From CADAWZ01 sp045114665 (GTDB taxonomy: Bacteria > Vulcanimicrobiota > CADAWZ01), in assembly GCA_045114665.1 (NCBI GenBank), contig JBGUKW010000209.1, positions 1-5,848 of the forward strand: a stretch of DNA of 5,848 bases, in the 5' to 3' direction. Every line of letters starts with the position of its first letter. The stretch's first letter is position 1. A model generated the notes under the pieces. That model searched no databases. It was not told the DNA's origin and saw nothing but the letters and a program-made list of their open reading frames with translations. Of this stretch, positions 1-5,848 are shown one piece after another. A program made the translations under genes and the position numbers.

Positions 1-323
1 TCTAAAGGATTTGAAGGCATAACTATCCATTTTCCATTTGGAAGAAGAACAGATTTTATCTTATTCTTTGTAGAAGACCAAAATATTTTTTTATCAAGAT
101 TTTTCTTAAAAATACTCGGAAATTGTTTTATAAGTAAAGAATGAAGTTTAACAAAAAAATCTTTAAAATTATCAACAAAATATATGTTTTTCTTATATGA
201 AAAACAACAAATCCTAATTTTTGAAAAATCATCACTAATAAAATTTTTAGAATTAATTGGTCTAACAGAAATGACGATATCTGTTAAAGAATTTGTGTCT
301 TGAGATATTTTACTATTATCCAT
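1..323 (-). CDS. N-terminal part of an unrecognised protein, cut by the left edge
   Basis: An open minus-strand frame starts with ATG at 323 and stays open for 107 codons to the window edge, so the C-terminus is missing. The start is preceded by AGGA (plus bases 335-338), about 11 nt from the ATG, an acceptable though slightly distant ribosome site. The protein begins MDNSKISQDTNSL and is rich in Lys, Phe, Asn and Ile. It has no signal peptide and no clear membrane segment. Residues 43-76 read as a beta strand followed by an amphipathic helix (YKKNIYFVDNFKDFFVKL, then LLIKQFPSIF), and later comes a short LPNGKWI strand. From memory, this 'strand, W/F-K-D-hydrophobic helix, P-x-x-F, N/G-x-W/Y-V' pattern resembles small alpha/beta domains attached to some bacterial restriction-like proteins. 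That is only a weak impression and no function is assigned. The gene is divergent from truA. Confidence 0.6.
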   Translation of the reverse strand, partial: MDNSKISQDTNSLTDIVISVRPINSKNFISDDFSKIRICCFSYKKNIYFVDNFKDFFVKLHSLLIKQFPSIFKKNLDKKIFWSSTKNKIKSVLLPNGKWIVMPSNPL

Positions 324-508
324 AAAATTTTAGTTCCTATAACACATTTTTGAAATTTATGTAATTATTATAATATAATACTATTTTTTAAAATATGCAG
401 GAATTGAAATTATTTTATAAAATTTACTTTTTTATTTTTCAAAAAAATTAAATAAAAATCCTTTAAAAAAAATTGATAATATATTAATATTTAGACTTAT
501 TTTTTAAT
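324..508. other. AT-rich divergent spacer between the left-edge gene and truA
   Basis: The 185 bases contain very few G or C residues and no ORF or RNA gene that I can support. They must carry the promoters of both divergent genes, but the composition creates many chance TATAAT-like words. The best -10 for the left-edge gene is TATAAT on the minus strand (plus bases 367-372), 44 nt before its ATG, with only a poor -35 (TATTTT, 390-395). For truA, TTTAAA (462-467) followed after 17 bp by TAATAT (485-490) is one weak candidate, which would give a very short leader. None of these is strong enough to call alone. Confidence 0.35.
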
Positions 509-1306
509 ATGAGAAACATAAAACTTGTTATTGAATATGATGGTTCATTTTACTGTGGATTTCAAAAGCAAAAAAAAGATGGAATATTGACAGTACAAGA
601 TGAAATTGAGTATATACTAAACAGAGTATTAAAACAGGAAATCGAAACAATAGGTTCAGGCAGAACAGATAGTGGAGTTCATGCTTTAAATCAAGTTGTC
701 TCTTTCAAATATGATGGAGATGTTACAACAAATGAAATCCAACGAGCATTAAATGCAATGTTACATGGCAAAATAATAATAAAATCATGTGAAGATGTTC
801 CACTTAATTTTCATGCTCGATTTTCTGCAAAGAAAAGAACATATAGATATTATATTTTAAACAGAAAGTTATATCCTTCTATTGGGTATAACTATGTATT
901 CAATCTAAGAGATAAACTCGATATAGATATAATGAAGCAAGGGGCAAAATTATTTATTGGTGAAAAAGATTTTTTGGCCTTTTCTTCCTCTACCGATAAA
1001 GATAAACCTACAATTAGAAAAGTATTTGATTCTAATGTTTATACAGGCAGAGAATTTATAGAAAAATATGGAAATATTGACATACCCATAAGAAATTCTT
1101 GGATTGAAGATCTCGTAATATATGAAGTAACAGCAAATGGATTTTTGAGAAGTATGGTCAGGCTTATGACAGGAACATTAATCAGAATTGGAAGAAAAAA
1201 AGGTAATATAAATGAAATAATAGAGGCGTTAAAAACAAAAAATCAAGCACTTGTTCACAATCCAGCCCCAGCCCATGCCCTATTTTTAACAAATGTTGAA
1301 TATTAG
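509..1306 (+). CDS. truA: tRNA pseudouridine(38-40) synthase TruA
   Basis: TruA converts uridines 38, 39 and 40 in the anticodon arm of many tRNAs to pseudouridine, acting in the cytoplasm as a homodimer. The 265-residue length is typical of the family. It opens with IEYDGSFYCGFQKQ (residues 8-21), the usual first strand. The catalytic motif GSGRTDSGVHA spans residues 49-59, with the nucleophilic aspartate at 54. FHARFSAKKRTYRYYI (101-116) includes the conserved R-T-Y-R-Y segment, and GFLRSMVRLMTGTL (211-224) is the conserved C-terminal helix. The C-terminal PAPAHALFL is also family-like. Around residues 170-200 the loop before the final strands is longer than in E. coli TruA. The start at 509 places the first strand exactly where the family begins, although no Shine-Dalgarno is visible upstream (only an AT-rich TATTTTTTAAT). 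The gene is monocistronic as seen here and converges on sbcC. Confidence 0.96.
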   Translation: MRNIKLVIEYDGSFYCGFQKQKKDGILTVQDEIEYILNRVLKQEIETIGSGRTDSGVHALNQVVSFKYDGDVTTNEIQRALNAMLHGKIIIKSCEDVPLNFHARFSAKKRTYRYYILNRKLYPSIGYNYVFNLRDKLDIDIMKQGAKLFIGEKDFLAFSSSTDKDKPTIRKVFDSNVYTGREFIEKYGNIDIPIRNSWIEDLVIYEVTANGFLRSMVRLMTGTLIRIGRKKGNINEIIEALKTKNQALVHNPAPAHALFLTNVEY

Positions 1307-1311
1307 AGCTT

Positions 1312-1348
1312 GTTGGTAAATTTTTCAGAGATCCTATCTCTTACTAAC
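1312..1348. terminator. Possible bidirectional stem-loop between convergent truA and sbcC
   Basis: GTTGGTAA (1312-1319) can pair with TTACTAAC (1341-1348) using one G-T wobble. Inside it GAGAT (1328-1332) pairs with ATCTC (1336-1340) around a CCT loop. The structure sits over the end of sbcC and just after the truA stop, where a shared terminator would be expected. No run of T follows the stem on either strand and its G+C content is low, so a classical intrinsic terminator is not supported. It could still act as a 3'-end stabilising hairpin. Confidence 0.25.
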
Positions 1349-4300
1349 TCCAGCACCAGATATTTTGCTTCTTCCCTCAGCTATTTTTTCTATTTCTATC
1401 TTTGTTTTTATTGTATCTTTCAATGATTCAACATGGGAAATTACACCTACTATTTTCCCTTCACCTGCCAAACTATTAAGTACATAAAGAGCATTTGCCA
1501 AAGAATATTCATCAAGTGTAGCAAATCCTTCATCTATAAAAAGGGAATCTATCTTTATATTTTTTCTAGACATGCTTGAAAGTCCCAAAGCAAGTGCAAG
1601 ACTTATCATAAAAGTTTCACCACCAGAAAGATTGCTTACAGGACGAACAATACCTCCTTGCTCTAAATCTTTTACATATAATGGCATATCTTCTTTCTTG
1701 GTTTTATAATCTGCATTATAAATAGAAAGAATATAACGACCACTTATTTTTTCAAGATACTTATTTGCATTTTTCAATAAAAAAGATAATGTTATTTTTT
1801 GTGCAAATCCTTGATATTTATCACCAGTAGCAGAACCGATAAGATCATTTAATTTATCCCAAGGATTTAATATTCTTTTTCTCTCTTCTATTTCTTCAAG
1901 AATCTTTTTTGACTGAAATTTTACCTTCTCATTATCTGATAAACGAAGATTAATTCCACCAATTTCAGTAGTAATATCTTTTATTTTATTTTCAAAAGAC
2001 ATTATCTCATTATCAAGAGAATTTACATCTATATCTTCACTAATTTTTAAAGAAATTTCATCTATAATATTTTTTACATTCTTTAAATTTTCTTTTTTTG
2101 AATTTAATTCAATTTTACTTTTTTCAAAAGATAATTTCATAGACGAATATCTTTTATCTAAATCTTCACTTAGTTGATTTAATTTATCTTCTTCTTTTTG
2201 AGGAGAACCCGAATATGTTTCATCATCTTCAAAAAGTTTTGATATTTTATTTTGTAAATTTTCTATATCAAAAGAAATATTCTTTACGGATTCATCCAAT
2301 TTAGAATATAAATTTATATGTATATCCAAATTATTTTTCAATGATTCGATAGAAATCTGTTTTTCAGATAACTTTCTTTTCAAATCCTCAAAACACTTTT
2401 CATCTTGTTCTCTTGCTCTTTTTCGTTCTTTTAACAAAAAAATCGTATCATCGTCAAACGTTAATCCATATTTTACGAAATAGTCATTTAATTTCAAAGA
2501 TATATTTTTTATATTATCCCCTATTTCAGAAATATTTTTTTCTAAACTGGAATTTTTAACTTTCATTTTTTCTATTTCATTCAAATAACTGCTGAATAAA
2601 TCGCTATTTTTATCAAATTTTGAAGTTAAATTTTCAATTTCCAAATCAAGACTTTTTAAAGACGAAGAAATTAATTCTGTATTTTCTATATCTTTATTTA
2701 TCTTTTCTATTTCTGTTAAAATATTTTCTGGGCATATATTAAGCTCTTTACAAATATTAACTAATTCTTTAGAAATCAAATTATATTTTTCAAAAAATGA
2801 TTTCATATTTTTGTTCAAAAAAGAAACTTCTGTCTCAAATTTAGACTTTTTACTTATAAAATTTTGAAATTCTGCTTCCTTTGATTTCAAATTTGATTTC
2901 AATTCTTTCAATTTTAATTCATAAATTTCTGATTGTGGAATATTGCCAATAGCATAAGGATGTTCTAAAGAACCACAAAGTGGACAAGGTTTTCCATCTT
3001 GCAACTTTTTCCTTGCTTCATCATATTCCATTATATTATTTATAAATTTTAAAGAATTTTCAAAATTCTCTATATCTAATTCCAATCTATCTTTTTCAAT
3101 TTTAGATTTTTCAAGTAGATATAATATACTTTTTAAATCATAAAGCCTACTTTCAATTTGTTTTCTTGAAGTTTCGATATTTAGTGAAAGTTCCTTCGTA
3201 TTTTCATCATATTCTTTTGCATTGTTCAATTTTGTTAAACAATTTTTTAAATTAAACAATTTTTCTTGGACATCAAGCAGAGACAAATCATTATATTTTT
3301 CTTTTCTTTCAGTCTTTAAAATATCAATAGATGATTTTAAATTAGTATTTTCTTGTTTTAAATTTGATGATTCTATTTCTAATTTTTTTATGTTATCAAA
3401 CGAAGAGTTTAATTCATTTTTTAATTTATTCTCTTTTTCTTTCTGCTCATTAAGTAAATCAAATTTTACTTCAATCAATTTAAATTCATCTAAAAGAGAA
3501 TGATCTATTTCAGTTTCCCTTAATTTCAATTCCAAATCAGCTATTTTTTCTTTGAGAAAAAGAATATTTTCTTCAGCTATTTTTAAATCATTTTTCTGTC
3601 TTTCAATAACAGAATTTTCTTCACTCAAATTTTTCTTTTCTCTGTTTAAAAAATTTGTTTTTTCCTCAATAGATTTATTTTCTGCAAGAGCCGTTCTTAT
3701 CTTATCCATTTTGGACTTGAAAAAAGAATCAAATTTTATTTTTTCATCTTGAACTTGCTGAAAATCAGATTCCTTTTTAGAAACAATCTCTTTATCATTT
3801 GCAATAGAAATTTCAAGTTCTTTTAATTTATTTTCTGATTCAAGCTTTTTTGTATAAACTTCTTTTAAATTTCTCTTATTTTTTATATCTTTTTCAAAAC
3901 CTTCTATCAATTTTTCTTTTAAAATCAAATCGGATTTCAAATTATTCTCTTCTTCCTCTGTTAGTAATTTTAAAGAATTTTTCTTAGCTATTACCTCATC
4001 ACACAATTTTTTCTCATATTGATATTTTTCATATACTTTAATTGAAATTTTTCTAAAAAAATCTGTTTTTGTTATCTTTTCAAGTATTTGAGTTTTATTA
4101 TTTTTATCTGACTTCAAAAATTCTGTAAAAGCACCTTGTGCCAATAATACAGATTTTGTAAATTGTGGATAAGTCAATCCAATTTCTTCTGCTATTTTAT
4201 CTGCATATTTCGAAGAACTACTCTCTTTTAATACAAGTTTTTTATCTCCATTTTCTTCTTTATATAAATAACAGACAGTGTCTTGAAGTTTACCTAAAGG

Positions 4301-4606
4301 ATTTTTTCTTGCTCTTGCCTGCTCAAAACGAGTTAAATAAACAAAATCATTACATTCAAATTCAACTTCAGAAAAACAATCTCCAGTTCCCTTTGACATA
4401 ATCTCATTTTCTGATTTTCGAGCAATCTCTCTTGGACTTCTCCCATAAATTCCTAAACACAGTGCATCAAGAATTGTTGTTTTTCCAGACCCAGTCGGTC
4501 CAGTTATAGCAAATATACCTGAATTAAATTCTTGAGAAGTAAAATCAATACTCCATTCGCCTTTTAATGAATTTAAATTCTTAAATTTCAATTTTAAAAT
4601 CTTCAT
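1334..4606 (-). CDS. sbcC: SbcC-like exonuclease subunit (Rad50/SMC-type ATPase)
   Basis: SbcC is the ATPase of the SbcCD (Mre11-Rad50 type) complex, which opens hairpins and trims blocked double-strand ends during DNA repair. The protein is 1090 residues, close to E. coli SbcC. The N-terminal ATPase half begins MKILKLKFKNLNSL and carries Walker A GPTGSGKTT (residues 36-44). The Q-loop glutamine is Q157 in LLAQGAFTEFL. Roughly residues 190-535 and 550-900 are Lys/Glu/Leu-rich antiparallel coiled coil. Between them, almost exactly mid-protein, is the zinc hook CPLC (541-544), followed by GSLEHPYA. The C-terminal half carries the signature LSGGE (993-997), Walker B LFIDEGFATLD (1022-1032, catalytic E1026) and the H-loop histidine H1058 in ISHVESL. 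All catalytic elements are intact. The ATG at 4606 is preceded by GGAAG (plus 4615-4619) with 8-nt spacing. Unusually, no sbcD is adjacent: upstream is a divergent xdhC-family gene. Confidence 0.96.
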   Translation of the reverse strand: MKILKLKFKNLNSLKGEWSIDFTSQEFNSGIFAITGPTGSGKTTILDALCLGIYGRSPREIARKSENEIMSKGTGDCFSEVEFECNDFVYLTRFEQARARKNPLGKLQDTVCYLYKEENGDKKLVLKESSSSKYADKIAEEIGLTYPQFTKSVLLAQGAFTEFLKSDKNNKTQILEKITKTDFFRKISIKVYEKYQYEKKLCDEVIAKKNSLKLLTEEEENNLKSDLILKEKLIEGFEKDIKNKRNLKEVYTKKLESENKLKELEISIANDKEIVSKKESDFQQVQDEKIKFDSFFKSKMDKIRTALAENKSIEEKTNFLNREKKNLSEENSVIERQKNDLKIAEENILFLKEKIADLELKLRETEIDHSLLDEFKLIEVKFDLLNEQKEKENKLKNELNSSFDNIKKLEIESSNLKQENTNLKSSIDILKTERKEKYNDLSLLDVQEKLFNLKNCLTKLNNAKEYDENTKELSLNIETSRKQIESRLYDLKSILYLLEKSKIEKDRLELDIENFENSLKFINNIMEYDEARKKLQDGKPCPLCGSLEHPYAIGNIPQSEIYELKLKELKSNLKSKEAEFQNFISKKSKFETEVSFLNKNMKSFFEKYNLISKELVNICKELNICPENILTEIEKINKDIENTELISSSLKSLDLEIENLTSKFDKNSDLFSSYLNEIEKMKVKNSSLEKNISEIGDNIKNISLKLNDYFVKYGLTFDDDTIFLLKERKRAREQDEKCFEDLKRKLSEKQISIESLKNNLDIHINLYSKLDESVKNISFDIENLQNKISKLFEDDETYSGSPQKEEDKLNQLSEDLDKRYSSMKLSFEKSKIELNSKKENLKNVKNIIDEISLKISEDIDVNSLDNEIMSFENKIKDITTEIGGINLRLSDNEKVKFQSKKILEEIEERKRILNPWDKLNDLIGSATGDKYQGFAQKITLSFLLKNANKYLEKISGRYILSIYNADYKTKKEDMPLYVKDLEQGGIVRPVSNLSGGETFMISLALALGLSSMSRKNIKIDSLFIDEGFATLDEYSLANALYVLNSLAGEGKIVGVISHVESLKDTIKTKIEIEKIAEGRSKISGAGVSKR

Positions 4607-4657
4607 TTATTATTCTTCCGCAAAGATATTTTTTGTACTAATATTTCCAATTGTTTT

Positions 4658-4687
4658 ATTATACCACAATATAAATGATATTTGCAA
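4658..4687 (-). promoter_or_regulatory. Predicted sigma70-type promoter of sbcC
   Basis: Reading the minus strand, TTGCAA (plus 4682-4687) is followed after 18 bp by a perfect TATAAT (plus 4658-4663). TGG directly before the hexamer makes an extended -10 (TG-N-TATAAT). Transcription would start near 4651, giving a leader of about 45 nt that includes the GGAAG ribosome site. The perfect, extended -10 compensates for a 4-of-6 -35 box. This is prediction from sequence only. Confidence 0.6.
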
Positions 4688-4710
4688 GATTTCTAAAAGG
4701 ACATTATATA
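4682..4710 (+). promoter_or_regulatory. Predicted promoter of the xdhC-family gene, sharing its -35 with sbcC
   Basis: TTGCAA (4682-4687) is its own reverse complement, so the same six bases also serve as a plus-strand -35. After 17 bp it is followed by TATATA (4705-4710, 5 of 6 consensus positions). Transcription would begin near 4717 and leave a leader of about 100 nt. That leader is A-rich and I see no riboswitch-like fold in it. The -10 lies in an alternating TA tract, so its exact position is uncertain. Confidence 0.4.
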
Positions 4711-4815
4711 TATAAATAGAAAAAAATAAACATAACCTCAGACAAACAAAAAGAAAAAAAGCATTTTTATAAAAGAAAAAATAAAAAACACATTACAAAT
4801 GGAGGAAATATTTTT

Positions 4816-5619
4816 ATGAACATAATAGACCAACTAAACAAATATATTGAAAACAGCAAAGAATTCGTTTTAGCAACTGTTGTTGAAGCAACAGGAAGCA
4901 CACCAGCAAGAGCTGGATTTAAAATGATAATATCAAAAGATGATTTTGTTGGGACAGTTGGTGGTGGTTCACTTGAGTATAAAACAGTTTACCAAGGAAG
5001 AGAACAATTAAAAGAAAGAAAAAGCATATTAAAAGAATATGACCTAGCAGAAATAGGTATGACTTGTGGGGGTTGTGTAAAAGTGTTTTTTGAATATATG
5101 CCAGGTGGCAAAAATCTATATATTTTTGGTGCAGGACATGTTGCACAAGCTGTCAGCCCAATAGCTAATATGTTGGGATTCAAAGTAACTGTAATTGACA
5201 ATCGTCCAGAAGTAGCTACAAAAGAAAATCACCCCAATGCTTATAAAGTCATCTGTTCTGATTTTAAAGAATATATTGAAAGCACCACATTTCCAGACAA
5301 TTCTTATGCAATAATTGTTACAAACAAACATAAATTTGATGGTACTGTTTTAAATGCTCTTTGTAAGATACCTGAAAAATTTGTCTATATAGGAATGATT
5401 GGATCAATTCACAAAATTGGCTTAGTTATGGAAGATCTCAAAAACAATGGTGTTACTGATGAACAAATTGAAAAAATTTATACACCAATCGGACTTGATA
5501 TAGGAGGAAATTCACCAGCAGAAATAGCCGTTGGAATTATGGCAGAAATCATAGCAATAGAGTACAAAAAACCAGCTCCACATATGAAAAATAAATGGGC
5601 AAAATCTAAAGAAAAATAA
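4816..5619 (+). CDS. XdhC/CoxI family protein (molybdenum hydroxylase accessory factor)
   Basis: Members of this family help insert sulfurated molybdenum cofactor into xanthine dehydrogenase-type hydroxylases. In Rhodobacter capsulatus, XdhC binds the cofactor and protects it until insertion. The 267-residue protein has both family domains. The N-terminal XdhC/CoxI domain shows ATGSTPARAG (25-34), GTVGGGSLE (46-54) and GMTCGGCVKVFFE (81-93), whose two cysteines (C84, C87) are typical. The C-terminal Rossmann-like domain shows FGAGHVAQAV (104-113), VIDNRPE (126-132), TNKHKFD (169-175), YIGMIGS (191-197) and the final GLDIGGNSPAEIAVGIMAEI block (226-245). The ATG is preceded by GGAGG (4801-4805) at 10 nt, a strong site. 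No hydroxylase or other molybdenum gene is in the window, so its client enzyme is unknown. No T-tailed hairpin follows the stop, and a structured element begins about 40 bp later. Confidence 0.93.
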   Translation: MNIIDQLNKYIENSKEFVLATVVEATGSTPARAGFKMIISKDDFVGTVGGGSLEYKTVYQGREQLKERKSILKEYDLAEIGMTCGGCVKVFFEYMPGGKNLYIFGAGHVAQAVSPIANMLGFKVTVIDNRPEVATKENHPNAYKVICSDFKEYIESTTFPDNSYAIIVTNKHKFDGTVLNALCKIPEKFVYIGMIGSIHKIGLVMEDLKNNGVTDEQIEKIYTPIGLDIGGNSPAEIAVGIMAEIIAIEYKKPAPHMKNKWAKSKEK

Positions 5620-5642
5620 AATAACAGAAACAAAAAATGAAC

Positions 5643-5848
5643 TACAATAGAAATGATATGTGAAGCTATGCTCGGCTAAAGACCGACCATCTTCTTGATT
5701 GGAAAGTGGCTATTGCTTCACAAGTCTAAGCCTCAGAAATGGGAGCTATGTTGAATTAGAAAACCATAAGGTTACTCACCCTCGGTTGTCGCCTTAGACC
5801 GTCGCTCTGAGTTTGCAAGTTAAGTTGGGAGGATAGCATTGAGGTCCT
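5643..5848 (+). mobile_element. Left end of a possible IscB-type (IS200/IS605-like) element, cut by the window edge
   Basis: This entry follows from the omega RNA call. HEARO RNAs are found with an IscB ORF downstream, or alone, as IS200/IS605-related insertions, and have been described as inserted next to ATGA or GTGA tetranucleotides. Here GTGA occurs at 5660-5663, at the start of the first stem, and ATGA at 5653-5656. The abrupt rise in G+C after an AT-rich intergenic stretch supports insertion of foreign DNA shortly after xdhC. No transposase, nuclease ORF or right end is visible, and the exact left junction cannot be fixed. I extend the feature to 5643 to include a 16-nt guide-sized flank, which is an assumption. 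Confidence 0.4.
5659..5848 (+). ncRNA. Probable HEARO / omega RNA (IscB guide-RNA scaffold), 3' part at the window edge
   Basis: HEARO RNA is the omega RNA of IscB, which directs this HNH/RuvC nuclease to DNA through a guide at the RNA's 5' end. The sequence shows these pairings. P1 is TGTGAAGC (5659-5666) with GCTTCACA (5715-5722), 8 perfect pairs. It encloses TCGG/CCGA (5672-5675/5683-5686) and a bulged hairpin 5687-5709. GTCTAAG (5724-5730) pairs with CTTAGAC (5793-5799), while CTCAGA (5732-5737) pairs with TCTGAG (5806-5811), so the two stems interlock as a pseudoknot. Within it are GGGAG (5741-5745) with CTC-A-CC (5775-5780) and the hairpin AACC-ATAA-GGTT (5762-5773). G+C is about 45%, far above the surroundings. 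GGGAGG (5827-5832) resembles a ribosome site for an ORF just beyond the edge, as in iscB loci. Family assignment is by recognition and hand folding. The 3' end is not visible and the 5' end would lie further left if a guide is included. Confidence 0.72.

Noticed and set aside
3222..4401. Several plus-strand open frames of 66-93 codons inside sbcC
   Set aside because: They are antisense shadows of the Lys/Glu-rich coiled-coil and ATPase coding sequence: Phe/Ser-rich translations, no ribosome sites and no family motifs.
4703..4718. Alternating TA tract as a repeat element
   Set aside because: It is a short simple stretch expected in such AT-rich DNA and probably forms the xdhC -10 region.
4717..4815. 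Molybdenum-cofactor riboswitch in the xdhC leader
   Set aside because: The leader is about 100 nt, nearly all A and T, and shows no multi-stem G+C-containing fold.
4919..5331. Minus-strand open frames inside the xdhC-family gene
   Set aside because: They overlap a fully conserved XdhC-family protein on the other strand, have low-complexity hydrophobic translations and no start signals.
5638..5664. Small plus-strand ORF starting at ATG 5638
   Set aside because: It stops after eight codons (TGA at 5662) and has no ribosome site, so it is not a credible peptide gene.
5659..5848. Retron msr-msd, group II intron 5' end, RNase P RNA or tmRNA as the identity of the structured RNA
   Set aside because: I see no GUGYG intron start, no RNase P core signature such as GAGGAAAGUC, no tmRNA-type tRNA-like ends, and no long msd hairpin or reverse transcriptase. 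The pseudoknot layout fits HEARO better.
1..5848. CRISPR array or long direct repeats
   Set aside because: No regularly spaced repeats were seen by eye. Recurrent AAATTTT-like words inside sbcC reflect base composition and coiled-coil codons.

Overview
The window comes from a very AT-rich bacterial chromosome. Intergenic DNA is almost all A and T, and lysine, asparagine and isoleucine codons dominate the genes. The gene set (truA, sbcC, an xdhC-family gene) is ordinary bacterial housekeeping and does not fix the phylum. A low-GC anaerobe, for example a clostridial, fusobacterial or spirochaete lineage, would fit, but this is inference only.

Layout from left to right. Bases 1-323 hold the first 107 codons of an unrecognised minus-strand protein that runs off the left edge. 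A strongly AT-rich divergent spacer (324-508) separates it from truA (tRNA pseudouridine synthase A, plus strand). truA converges on a long sbcC gene (SMC-like subunit of the SbcCD nuclease, minus strand) across only 27 bp, and a weak hairpin covers both gene ends. sbcC starts at 4606 and diverges from an xdhC/coxI-family gene (plus strand, 4816-5619). In the 209 bp between them I read two back-to-back promoters that appear to share one palindromic TTGCAA box. No sbcD lies next to sbcC and no molybdenum hydroxylase lies next to xdhC, so both genes stand apart from their usual partners here.

The most interesting part is the right end. About 40 bp after the xdhC stop, base composition jumps to about 45% G+C (81 of 180 bases, 5661-5840), and the DNA can fold into a compact structured RNA. 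It has a perfect 8-bp closing stem around two small hairpins, followed by an H-type pseudoknot (GTCTAAG/CTTAGAC interlocked with CTCAGA/TCTGAG) that encloses a further hairpin domain. The fold, the overall look of the sequence and a purine-rich ribosome-site-like GGGAGG at its 3' end match what I know of HEARO RNA. HEARO is the omega RNA that lies just upstream of iscB, the RNA-guided nuclease ancestral to Cas9, in IS200/IS605-like elements. If so, the window ends just before an iscB ORF, and the bases between xdhC and the first stem encode the guide. The RNA family call rests on recognition and hand folding, and the nuclease gene itself is outside the window.
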